From NCBI GenBank assembly GCA_030248195.1, contig JASAND010024176.1, positions 62,001-126,000 of the forward strand: 64,000 nt of DNA, written 5' to 3'. Positions within the stretch are counted from its first letter, which is position 1; each line of letters opens with the position of its first letter. Positions 43,894 through 57,000 of this stretch are shown in pieces. Below the pieces are notes generated by a model. That model was given only the letters and a program-made list of their open reading frames with translations, ran no database searches and was not told the DNA's origin. The position numbers were made by a program, and so were the translations under genes. Source of the DNA: Trissonchulus latispiculum. Lineage: Eukaryota; Nematoda; Enoplea; Enoplida; Ironidae.

Positions 43894-46800
43894 GTGAGTG
43901 CATATATATGCGCTACTGCATTAGGCTTTTTTAAAAGCGAATACACATTTGAAGATAATATATCGACCTCTACATATGTCGATCTCTGCACACTCCAATT
44001 TTTCAAACGTCCTATAGAGAAAGTATATACAGTATATATAAAGCAGGCCCGCACCCAGGATTTTGAAAAGGGGGGGGGTCCAAGGTAAAATGCAACGGGG
44101 GTCTGGGGGGCGGGGCCCCCCAGAACTTGAAAATTTTTTGCAGTTTTGCCCAAAAACGGTACATTGGACGTTAATTTCGAAATTATCGCGCCGAAGTCGC
44201 GTAAAGTTTTTAAAAATAGCTGTTTTTGCCATAAAAATAGCAAAAATTTTCCATTTCGTTATCCCAAAAGGGGGGTCTAGACCCCTTGAACCCCCCCCCT
44301 GGGTGCGGCCTTGATATAAAGCATATAATCTATGATAATTTTTTCTACAGATGGTCCGAACTGCAACAGTCGACGACTTTGATATCTATTTAGTCACTAT
44401 ATATAATTAGAGGCGCTCCGTTGACCCTGTTTGGGTTCTGGGCATAAAAATCGAGGGGGTGGTCCAAATAGATAATTTTAAATTTTTTAAAAATTCAAAT
44501 TTTGCAACAATTTTGGATAAACACAAGTTATATATGCTATTGATTTTTCATTGAAATCGATAAAAATCTGCTGATTTGCTATATATAATTAACCCGATTG
44601 TTTAGTTACAGAATTACTGACTAAATTTTTGAAAAGACTGAAATGGGGAGGGATTTTGGGGCCTGGGGGTGAAACCTCCTCATTTTTGTCTAAATTTTAT
44701 CAATACTCCTTTACAAAAAGTGCAAATTTTTCTCAAAAACCCTTCCTTTTCAGTAAATTTTAGTCAAAAACGCCTCCTTTGCAAAATCCTGGAAACGGCA
44801 CTGTGTGCGAGTGTTGGTTTATGAAAAATTCTGGTTGAAAAGTAAAGAAAACGGTTTGAACAATGCTAGAGCTGGAGCTCTTAGTGGGTTCAATTTGGTG
44901 CTCAGGTAGCTTTAAGATGTCGTTCTACTAGCATAGCATAGCATAGCATTATTATAGCGTTTATATAATATGTACGTTTCAAAAAAACTAAAATGAGCGA
45001 GCATATTGTTAATTGTAGGCACTGAACAGTGAATATACTCAGCCGTGTTGGAACCCACATTTTCGGATTTGGGCTGAAACTTTTCTGTTATATAAAGAAA
45101 TTTATATAAAGTTATATAAAGAAGCCGAGAACTTTACATATCATCTCACTTGGCGTACTTAACGTTCTTTTAAGTCAATTTGCACTTCTCTAAGCTGTAC
45201 GGCTAGGCCGGTATAGTGCAAAACGTAGCGAGGGAAAAACCCGATAGGGGAAAACCCCAAATGGGGAAAATTGCACACCAATCACAGGTCTTAAAAATTG
45301 TCGTAGCTCAATTCTCAGACGTCCTGTGTAAAATTCAAATTTTTTTAGTTCCGATCTAGGTAGCTTTTGTGAGATCTCATGTGTCATAAAAATGCAGCAT
45401 CAAATGGACAGGTTTCTTAAAGTTTCACACGTAGACATAGGGCATTTTTTGAAAAATGCTAAAAACGATGTATATAATTTGATAAAATTTATCATTGTAG
45501 AGAATGTGTTTTACGTTCATTTGGCTATTAGAAGTCTCAATTTGACAACAACAACAACAACAAGTCTCAATTTGACCTATACCATACCGTGTCCTTCAGC
45601 AGCGAAATGGCACTTTTAGGGTTTTTGCCTCTAGCTAGCAGGTATTCAAAATTGCCCGAATCTGACAGCATCGAGGATGACGTAGCGTCCTCGATAATAC
45701 CGTGCGATAGCCACGAGTTTCCCTGTTTAGTTGGTAAAAATTTTTCCAAAAACATTTAGGTGGGTTTTTCCCGCCACGTTTGGCAATGTGCCAGACTAAC
45801 GGTACATTGGATCGATCTATTTGCTGTGTGAACACAGAAAGATTTGCCATCATTGCAGATATTTGCAAAACCTTTCTAGCTCAACCCAGTCAAAAGTTGC
45901 ATCGGTTCAAACTTTGGCAAATATTCGGATAGTTGGACCAAAAAGTACGTACGTATATAGGTGTCATCTTCAAAATGTCAAAAAATGAGCAAGAGTGAAT
46001 CAGATGACTTGATCTTCGCACGCATAAGTTAGAAAGAGTCGCGCTTTCTGCTGGTATGTTTTAGAGCTCATGCCTCCAACCCGTTGCCGTTAGGCGGCCG
46101 GTTGGGCTCCCCCTAAAAGGGGGTGGGTTTTTTTCGCCCCATGGCTATAAATGGGTCGTAAATTTATGGAAAATTAGGAAATTAATGATTTTTTAACCAA
46201 AAATCTTCATGCTTTTGTTGTTTTTATTTGGGTATATACTTCAGTTCTAGTGAGTGGGAAGATATGTACTAGAAAAAATTAGCTTGGTCGCGTCTTACTA
46301 GTGTCTGAGGGTCAGCGACACTATAGAAAACCTATCTTGCAAAACAGTTCACCTCTTGTAATACGTATATTTATGATTGTAGCTGTCAATGGACATGGTA
46401 AGGTTCTCCTGAATGATGTGAAAACGCTGACTCTGAAGGAAAATCAATGGACGACTGGCCGTCGCAACTCTCCAATTCCGCAGCTGAAATGCCTTGGCGG
46501 TTGCGGTCGTTACAAGCCGTCAGTTGTTCAGTGCTATAATCGAGGCTTTGATGGCACTGATGTTCAGGTGAAAACTGGATAGTTTTTGAAGCTGAAAACT
46601 TTTGTGCATTGTACGCCGTGCTAATTCACTCGGGTCCGATTTCTACAAACGTTTCCATACAATACTATGCAAGCGAAATTGAACTTGGGTGATGATTTGG
46701 CTGTGCTTTTTTGCTCGTTTCTGAAATTCGTCATGCATCTGTTCAATGAGCCAGATTGCTTGCCGTTTTTAGCTAGCTTGTGTCGCAGAATGGTACCTTT

Positions 46801-49800
46801 GAGCTATACGTACTGTTATTTCTATAAAATAACATTTTGTATATACATACGTATACTATTACTTGTTTACTTTAGTGGAAGTGTGAAGCTGATATGGACG
46901 ATTCTTATCAATTTGATCAAGTTGAAGTTGTCTGTGAAGGATATGACTATCCGGATGATCCCTACATTCTTAAAGGATCTTGTGGAGTCAGTTAGCTTTA
47001 TTGTGCCTTAGTTATCATTAGAACTAACTTGCAACTTTGAAACTGAACTCAAACTGTTTCTGTATGTTGTGCTTGTTTCTGTATGTTGTGCTATTGCAGT
47101 CCTGCACCCGGGATTCTGAAATAAGGTGTTCGCAGGCACTAGCGTAATCAGAAAAATTTCGGGGGGGGGGTGCCAAAATTGTTGCGGGACCGGGGGCGAA
47201 AAAATATTGAGACTGAGACATTTTTTGAATTCGTGACCTTTGTGGAATTTTCTACTGAGCATTCTTTGATATTAAGAAATTCCTATGTAAGACAAAGTAC
47301 GTTTTCGTGCAGAAGCTGGTCATGCATCAATGATGCAGAAGCTGGTCAAATCACACCAGGGATCTACATATATCAACACCCAAACACGGGTTAAGTCGCT
47401 AACTCAACTCGGATTAAATTTGTTAAGGATGGCAGAGAAAACCCGGGTTAGTGAAATTCACAATTATTTCGTGGGGGAATTCCCCATTCCTTCCCCTGGC
47501 TAAACGCCTGGTCCCAGGTGAAACCAAGGGAGGGTCTGGAGGCGGGGTCCCCCATAAGCTGAAAATTTAAATTGACGAACCTGAAAAGCTTTTAAAAAAG
47601 GCTCGTTTTGTTATTAAAACCAGGTATAATTTTTTGTCACGCCATAGGGGGGGGGGTTTAGATATCTGATACCCTCTGGGTGCAGCCTTGATTAGGAGCG
47701 ATAAATATTGTAAAATAGAAGGTTGCGATAGCGCTTTTACTTTTGCGCATTTTGTAATACTGATACTAAAAATCATTAGTGATTTTTGTTTTTGTTGCTA
47801 CTTTAATTTTATTTCTTTTTCAGTTAGAATACTCACTGAAGTCATCCCAAAAGCATGGCTCCAATAACTGGTACTCAAGCAAGTAGGTTATTATAGACTG
47901 TGTGTAGTACTAATAAACAACTATCGTCCTCACTACAACGAAAGAAGAAATTTTTATGAAAAATTGAAATTGAAAAGTTGGGATAAGCCTTGCTCCAGTT
48001 AGCGTAATCTCTTGAGGTTTTGGGTGTCGGTAAAATCAGGTCGTCTTAAGTTTTCAGTGGCGTGGAATAGCTATTGACAGATAGTTATCGAAACAAGACC
48101 AAGTTATGTAGGGGTGCGATAGCGCCCCTACATAATATGGGTGTAAAAGCGTCTGCGCGGCCCCCTGGAGACCGTATTGGCTTGGTGCAAGCTATTTAGA
48201 GGTTCGGGAGGGGTAAAAATGTTACCATCGTAAAGTACTCGAGTAGTATATACTACAAGTATATATCACCATACTTTTGGTTCGAATTCGAAACTTCAAA
48301 TTTTTGCACTTGGCAACAGTTAGTTTGCGTTTGGTTTTTTTCTAGGTGAATAACGCTTTTCGGAAGTGCATTTTCTAGCGAAGTGTTGGAACGTTGTGGG
48401 CATTTTGGTCCAATACTACTGTTATATGTTGGTAGACAGTATCCCCCCATGCTACCTTTTTTGGTCATTTTGGCACCTGGCCAATTTTGGCTCTGTGCCA
48501 AGGCCCCAAAGTCGGACTTTCGCTATTTTGGCACTTCGGTTGTGGTGGACTTTTTTCACATGCTAGCAGCTAGATCGGTTTGGTTTATTTTATTTGAATA
48601 TTTCGGCCAATGCACACAAAGCAACGAGGGGGATTTTTAATTTTGCTCCCTAGCTTTCAGGAGATGGACCCAAACTTTGCATTTTTTCACCTGTTTTGGC
48701 GAAAAGTTCTGTCCCACTTTTACTAGAAATGGCTTAAAAGTCACTAAAAATGGCGTTTTTCGGCCGTGTGGTAGTACCCGTATATAGTTCGTATATCGCT
48801 GAAAACGATGAGCATACTGCCGATACCGCCCGTAGTGACCACTGGTAAGCATGGCTCCCGTGGTTCCTCGCCCATGGTCAAAGTTGGGAAAACTCACTCT
48901 AAACAGCGTTCGGCGTTTTGGTTGGGGGCATATATACTAAATCGACTACGCTCGTTTCAATGGGCATATTTTCGAAACCGACAGAATATGACCACTGGTC
49001 ACTACGGTTAGGGACCCCATTGGCCACTGGTCAAACGGCCTAAAACAGCGTTTTTCGGCGTTTTGGTTGGGGGCATATATAGTAAATCGACTACGCTCGT
49101 TTCAATGGGCATATTTTCGAAACCGACAGAAGTGACCACTGGTCACTACGTCCTAGGGTCCCTATTGACCACTGGTGAAACGGCCTAAAACAGCGTTTTT
49201 CGGCGTTTTTTTGGAGGCAAATAGAGTAAGTCGACTACGCTTGTTTCAATGGGCATATCTTCGAAACCGACGGAAGTGACCACTGATCACTACGGCCTAG
49301 GAGCCTATTTTCAATAGAAATGGCCTAAAAGTCACTAAAAATGGCGTTTTACGACCGTCTGGTCGTACCCTTATATAGTAAATCGGGGTCGCTGAAAACG
49401 ATGAGCATACTGCCGAGGTCGATGGATGTGACCCCTGACCCCCAGGGCCTGCGGGTCGGTGGTCCGGTGGGGTTCAAAAATCTTCCAAAGTGGTCTTCCA
49501 AGTTTTATGTTGAGGACATAAGCAAACAACATACGAGCTAATCTCAAGGGCAATGTTCAACAACATTGGAATATTGTCAGAGAATCTTTAAAGTGCTAAG
49601 AGGACAAGAAAGAAAAATGCTCCTTCGGAGCATGGAAAAGTAATATGGGTGGGTTGGGTGAGGTTTGGAAATCAAGAGAGGACTAGTTTCGAAAACGCTT
49701 AATATGGGGCTAGGTTCTAAAAGACAGGAGGACTAGGTTTTGGGCGAACTAATATGGGCACAGCGTCGCCGAACAACCCATATTCGCCTGTCTTTTAGAA

Positions 49801-50944
49801 CCTAGCCCCATATTAAGCGTTTTCGAAACTAGTCCTCTCTTGATTTAGCAACCTTACCCAACCCACCCATATTACTTTTCCATGCTCCGGAGGAGCATTT
49901 TTCTTTCTTGTACTTTTTCTGCTTTTACCAACTCACATTTCTACTTTGATGCAAAATAACCGACACTGATCACATTGCTCCATTCTACCTGCTCAGTGAT
50001 TTAAGTGTCTCGCCCACTCTGACATATGGCTCGACTTTTTAACATTTATTTCAGGCACATGTTAAGAGGTTTCGATTCGTTTTGGACGCATATTGTTTGC
50101 TGACGACTCAAATCAAGCTTTAAACTGATGAGACTTTCAAAGACAATTTCATTTTGGGTTCAAGCACTACGTGTCTCAACCCCTCTTCAAAAAACTCGAG
50201 TCTTTAGTTTTATTCAGATTTCTGCCTATTTTGACAGCGAAGCCGCTGCATAATCATAGTTTGAAAGACCTCTTTGACCCTTAATATTTTCATATTTTCC
50301 TGATTCCGTATATATTTCTCCTATTAGGTTTTTAAATAATTTACAAATTTGAATAGTTTTGACAATATTCACAGACAAAATTCGAAAACCACCAGTTTTA
50401 CTGCTTTCGACCTATCATCGGTATAACTGGGGACAATTTGCTTCTAACGAAACAAACGAAACGAAAACGTTTATTCCAGGCGTTATAGACGGAAACAGAC
50501 GTTGAAATAACACTATAAATTAAACAGTTTCAAGACATTAAACATAACAATACATTCAATGTGGGTACATTTTTAAATAATGGAGCAGTATACTTTTATT
50601 TAACAACAATTTTCTTTTAAAATCCACTACATCTTTACTCAAAATAATGGATTCCGGCCACGGTTTTTTTGGGCAATATTGGGGGCATTTGCCCACTCGG
50701 CCGAAAGTTTGCCCACTCAAATTTAAATTTGCCCAGCAGTTGCCCACCGAAAAATTGGACCACAGAGGTATAAGAAGTGAACATTTCTACTACGGTTTTA
50801 TTGCCCATTTTCAAAAAATCTTCAATTTTTTCTAGGGGGCTGCCGCCCCTGTGTCACTACTAAATTGTAATTTGATTCACTTTACTTCACTTCACTTATT
50901 GTCTATTTCGAAATACGTATGTCTCCTCGAAATGTTGCAAAATT

Positions 50945-51042
<98 letters not shown>

Positions 51043-54000
51043 CTTTCGCAATTCAAGCTTATTTATAAGTATTTATGCAGAAAAATGCAACTGCAGAAAA
51101 CCGAACCTGACTCAAACCATGTGTAAAAATATCAAAATTTGAAAAATTCGTTCTAGACTCCTGCTGTTGTTTTATTATGTTTTAATACGTTAAGCACCCT
51201 GTGTTGTATAAAAACTTAGGGCCTTTTCATAAATTGGATTAAACGGATTAACTTAAACTTTAATCATTTTATGAATACGCTCACGGATTAAACGGATTAA
51301 ACTTTAATCCGTGACTTAAGGTGGTGATTCCTTTTGGAGACATCAACTTTGAACCACTATTATTCATTCATTATTTGGAGTTAAGAAGTCATCTTTATAT
51401 CAAAATGTAGCTTAACATTTTCTCTTTTTAATGAGTACAATGAATCTAAGTTTGGCTTTCCAAAATGTTTTTCCTGTATTTTAGAAGAAGTATAATTTTT
51501 CAGATTTTTTGCAGGCTGAAGTAAATTTTTCGCAGGACATCGGTTAGAGCATTCGATACCTCTATCAAATAGCTGGGGACCCTTTTTTAGTTATTGTGAT
51601 ATCGCTCTTCGTTATGGAGAAATAAACTAAAATGTCTGCGCAACCTGGATTTTGCCTACTTTTTACTACTTTGGCAAGCCACTACTTCAGTTAGAAAGCA
51701 GCTATCGGGGCAACTAAAAAAGGGTCCCGGGGTATTTTTGTGTAGAACACATCTGCAAAGTGGCAACTCTCTAGCTTGCATACTAAATTCTGCACAATCG
51801 CTGGAAAAAATTTAGTCGTGTTTTTGCAAAAACAACATTTTTTGTGATAGCAGCCTAAGGGATAGCAATTGTACGATGGTCATGCCTCCGATAATTGGCC
51901 TCTGTGAGACCTTTAAATCGACGCCCTTAGCTAAATTTTACGGCTTGCGTAGCTCAAGAAGTAGTGGATTATTTGATTTCTGCAGAAAGGACAAGTTTTT
52001 GACGCCAAAATAAGAAAATTGGCTATATCTCACGATAGGGAAAAGCTAGAAAGTTGCTTCCAAAAGCAAAATTGTAGAGTTTAACGAGTTCTTTCGAATG
52101 GATATAGTCATAGCCATGCAGCTGCTGCCAAACTTTCAGAAATTGGCAAAAACCGCCCTGAACACAAATGTTGAATTTTTGAAGCGCGATTGCGCAGAGG
52201 GTGTTAGAACGCTAAAACAACTTATTTTGGAAAGTTTCGTTGAATTTCATCCTGGTTTACGCCGTCAATCAACAATATGTGCCCAAAAGGAATCACCACC
52301 TTAAACGGACCAGTTTAATCCGTCGATCAAAAACCTATTCATAAAATACCGACGGATTAAACTTTAATCCGTGATGTATTCATAAAATCGCGACGGATTA
52401 AACCTGCGGCGGATTAAGCTTTAATCCGTGGTGTATTCATAAAATGATTAAGATTAATCCGTTTAATCCATCACTTAAAAAACTAGTTCAAAAGCACTGT
52501 AGTTTAATCCGCGTTTATTGCGGAGATTAAATGGATTAAACATTAGTTTTGGTGCTGATTCCATTTGAAGACATCAACTTTAAACAATCATACCTCATTC
52601 ATTATTTGGAGTTAGAAAACTATTCTTATATCAAAATATAGCTTAAAATTTTCTCTTTTTAATGGATAATCTAAAACTGATTTTCGCTTTATAGAACTTT
52701 CTTAACGTATTTTAGAAAAAGCAGAATTTGTCAGATTTTTTACAAACTGAAGTAAAATGTTCCGTGGGACATCGGGTATATCTTTTGATACCTCTATCAA
52801 ATAGCTGCAGTCCGAGTTTTGTCTACTTTTCTCAATTTTGTCAAGAAACAACTTTAACTAAAGCCAGCAAACTAAAAGCAACAACTGTTAAAGCGGGTTG
52901 GAAGGTGGTTGGTTCCATCTGTACTTTGTTTATGTTAATGCCATAACGTGCCTAATATTCAGAGTTGGAAAGGGATCTATTTGAAGCTTTATATACATAT
53001 GCAAATTGTACTCACTATTTAATTGTACTAGCAAACAAGTCTATGTTTCGGGTTAACTAGTTCAGTATAGCCAGTCTGCACTTAAGGGGGGGGGTCCATT
53101 TTTTGGTCATTTTTTCGACTTTCTCCGATGTCGCTCATTTTTACATATTTCATAGTCCAAACTGTATATTTTAACGAGTTTTTGAAATTAAAGTCGTAAG
53201 TCTTACGGTTGTTGAGTAATTTGACCTCAAAATTGAGATTTCATGTGTTAATCATAGGAAATGTGAAAAGTTGTCACTTTTTCACGTGCGCCAGAGAAAT
53301 CTCGCGAATGGCAAAATGGATCCGTCCAAACTTTATATCATATTTTTGCCACGTTTCCGAACTGTGATTTGTAGGAATCAGAATTTTGATTTAGGTCTTT
53401 AAAAATTTTTAATGAATTTTTGAAGTATTAAAATTTGATGCCTGTTAAATTTGGTGCCAAATTTTAATACTTCAAAAATTCATTAAAATTTTTTAAAGAC
53501 CTAAATCAATATTCTGATTCCTACAAATCACAGCTCGGAAACATGCCTAAAATATGATATCAAGTTTGGGCGGATCCTATTTGCCATTCGTGAGATTTCT
53601 CTGGCGCACGTGAAAAAGTGACAACTTTTCACATTTCCTATATTTAACACATAAAATCTCAATCTTGAGGTCAAATTACTCAACATTACTATATTCACAA
53701 TCTTCTTGAGTTCGGTACTTGAAGGTTGTTCATCAAAATTACTGTGCTCAGTAGAACAAAAGCATACATTTCAGAGTAGACTACATTTTAAGGTGCTGGT
53801 TTCCTTTCTGTATTTTTTACTCTTACGGCTGTAATCCTATACCAAACTAGCTGAAACTTACGGAACTCATTTTCATGATCATTAACAATCTGGGAGCAGT
53901 CCCGCTTTCTTAGGTGAGAAGATAAGAACTTTTCTGGTCTTATTCACTAAGTAGGCAGCAGTTGATTGTTATGGACGGAAGCAAAGAGGACACAAAAATG

Positions 54001-57000
54001 ACATTTTTTTAGTTTACAACCTGTCTTTAGTTGTTAACTCAATATAAACCAAAAACGGTTTTGGGGGTCAAAAATTGCCACTTCTGAGGAAATCAGTTTA
54101 TTCGAATTACTGCCACATGTTAAGGACAGTGTTGAATAATTTTACTTTCACTCTCTAAATGCACATATTTTTATCAACGCTTATTAATTTAAGTTACTTG
54201 TTTTAAGATATAGATTTGATCGAAAATAGTTTGTGGCGAACTGCGATTATTTTGTTTTGAACATCGATTTCTCAAAAAGCTTTTAGAAAGATTTTATGGG
54301 TGAATAAATAGTCGCACTTTTGCGGAGAGACGATTCTTTTGGTTTCGGCTAAAACGTGTCTAGTCTCGAGAAAACAACTCAATGCAAATTTGCGAAATTT
54401 AGTGTCGCCGTACATCTTGCGGATTTTCTGAACCATTAACAGCCACTAAGCCAAATCCAAACAAACGTCCCTCGACCCACATGTCGTATTTAGGCTATTA
54501 CAAAAATAATTTTTCGCCGATGCTGCAGTTTTGAGAAATAGATGTTTAAAACCGATGCTCTCAGAAAAGTCATTTAACTTCGAACAGCCAGTTGTGTATA
54601 ATGAGTATGTAGAATGAACTCATTATAAGCTTTCAAATGAGGTACATAAATCAAATACCAAAAACTAAGAAAAAATAAGAAGAAGAAGAAACTTTAAGAA
54701 ATCGCTTCATAAAAGGAAACCAGCACCTTAAACGAATTGGAAATTAAACTTGTTTTGAATTCTTTGAATTTGAATTGAATTCTGATTCTCAAAACCTAAT
54801 CAACATTTTCGGACATATGTAAATTCTTTGGAGAGAGTATTTTCTCGAATTTCAAGGATACTTTTCCAGTCACGAGCAAGTATGTAGGCTTATTAAAACA
54901 AGATATTGTCTCAAAATCAAGACAAAATTTTGATTTCAAGATGAAGCTGTGGCACGTTGTTCAAACTTGAAAATTTCGATGATTAGCAAATTTGCGTGAG
55001 ATGGATGCCAGCGAGTATGAGGTTGATTAAGATGGCAAATTAAAGCTGTGTGAGTGCGTTGGTTGGTGATTTCGGTCACAAGCGACACTAGGCTAGCCAA
55101 ACATTCGTTCACAATTTATATGAAGTTAAACCTTGAAACATTTGCTGTCGTCCGAGCATCAAGTGTTCTGAGGCGATATACACAATTGCTCCCAAGCTTG
55201 AGTGATTTTTCACCGTAATTAGTGAGATTTTCACCGTATTAACAAACAGAATGTAAAAGTTGAGAAAACAGCGTTTTTTGACAAAATTGCCAAGTCCTAG
55301 GGCCTTTTCATAAAATGATTAAACGGATTAACTTAAAAGTTTAATCATTTTATGAATACGCTCACGGATTAAACGGATTAAAGTTTAATCCGTGACTTAA
55401 ACGGACTAGTTTAATCCGTCGATCAAAAACCTTTTCATAAAATACCGACGGATTAAACTTTAATCCGTGACGTATTCATAAAATGGCGACGGATTAAAAC
55501 CATGGCGGATTAAAGTTTAATCCGCGGCCTTTTCATAAAATGATTAAGTTTAATCCGTTTAATCCGTCACTTAAAAAACAGTTCAAAAGCACTAAAGTTT
55601 AATCCTTGTTATTTGCGGGGATTAAATGGATTAAACATCAATTATAGTAACGATTCCGTTTGGTGACATCAACTTTAAACTTTTATTGCTCACTCATTGC
55701 TTGGAGCTAGGCAGTCATTTTTATATCAAAATGGAGCTTAACATTTTCTCCTTTCAATGAACATAATGAAACGTATTTAGTTTTTCTAGAATTTTCTTAG
55801 CTAATTATAGAACGAGTGCAATTTTTCAAACTTTTTGCCGACGAAAGTAATTTTTAGGTGAGACAATGGTTTGATCACTCGACACTTCTATCAAATAGCG
55901 GGGGATCGCTCGTAGTTATTAATGAAATCGCTCTTCGTTCTGGAAAGTCAGATATTATAATATTTGCGCAACCCGCATACAGTCTACTTTTCTCATCTTT
56001 CCCGCGCAACAACTTTAGCTAGAAAATAGCAAAATAAAAGCTGCAGCTACGAAAAAAGGGACTCGTGTTGTAGGTGGTTGTTTCCTCATGAGCTGTACCT
56101 TTACATGTCGTAACTTGCCCAATACTCGGAGTTCGAAAGAGATTAGCTTTTGATTGAAGCACATAATATGTACAATATTCTACTACTATTTAAAAACTAG
56201 TTCAGTATAGCCAGTCTGTACTTTTGGTAGTGGTATCCTTTTGAGTAGTGATTTTTGAAACGCTGTCACTTTTGCCATTTTAGGAGTTGGAAAGAGCTTT
56301 AAACATGGTTTTAAAGCCTATAATGAGTACATTCATATGATTACATAAAATAGCAAAATACCCAAGAAATTTTCTGACATACCGGCTAAATATTGTTCGT
56401 CAATTTTTCAACATCGATTTCTCAAAACTGTAGAATCGGCCAAAATTTCTTTTTATGCCTTGATTTGAAGCACATGTGGGACATTTTTTGGATTTCGCTA
56501 ACATGTCTTAATGCTCCAGAAAATATGCCAAATGTGCGGTGACACGAAATTTTGCAGGTCCCATTAAGTTTTATCGCAACTGGACAAGTATTAGCTCAAA
56601 GCAAAATGTACCTCCACAATAGTACAAATTTTCACCCTGCTGAAAGTTACGCGAATCTTCTTTGGGTAGTTTCTGAGAAATCGATGTTCAAAACAAAATA
56701 TTTACAAAATAATTTTTCAGCCAAATCTCTAGCTTAAAGCAACGAACTCCAGCTAGTAGGCATTGATAAATATAGAATTTGACTGTGTATTAGTGTTGTG
56801 CGTTGGCCAGCCAAGCCATTGGCCGTTGGCCGAGAAAATCTCAGCCAGTTGACTTAACCGACCAATGGCCGACTGTTGGCCAAGCTCAATTTTTTTACTG
56901 ATTTTGTGCGTCAACTGTGTTACTAAATTTAATTTTTCTAAATAATATCGTGCACATGTTGCATTATAAACATTACATTAAATACATTACTACAGATTTT

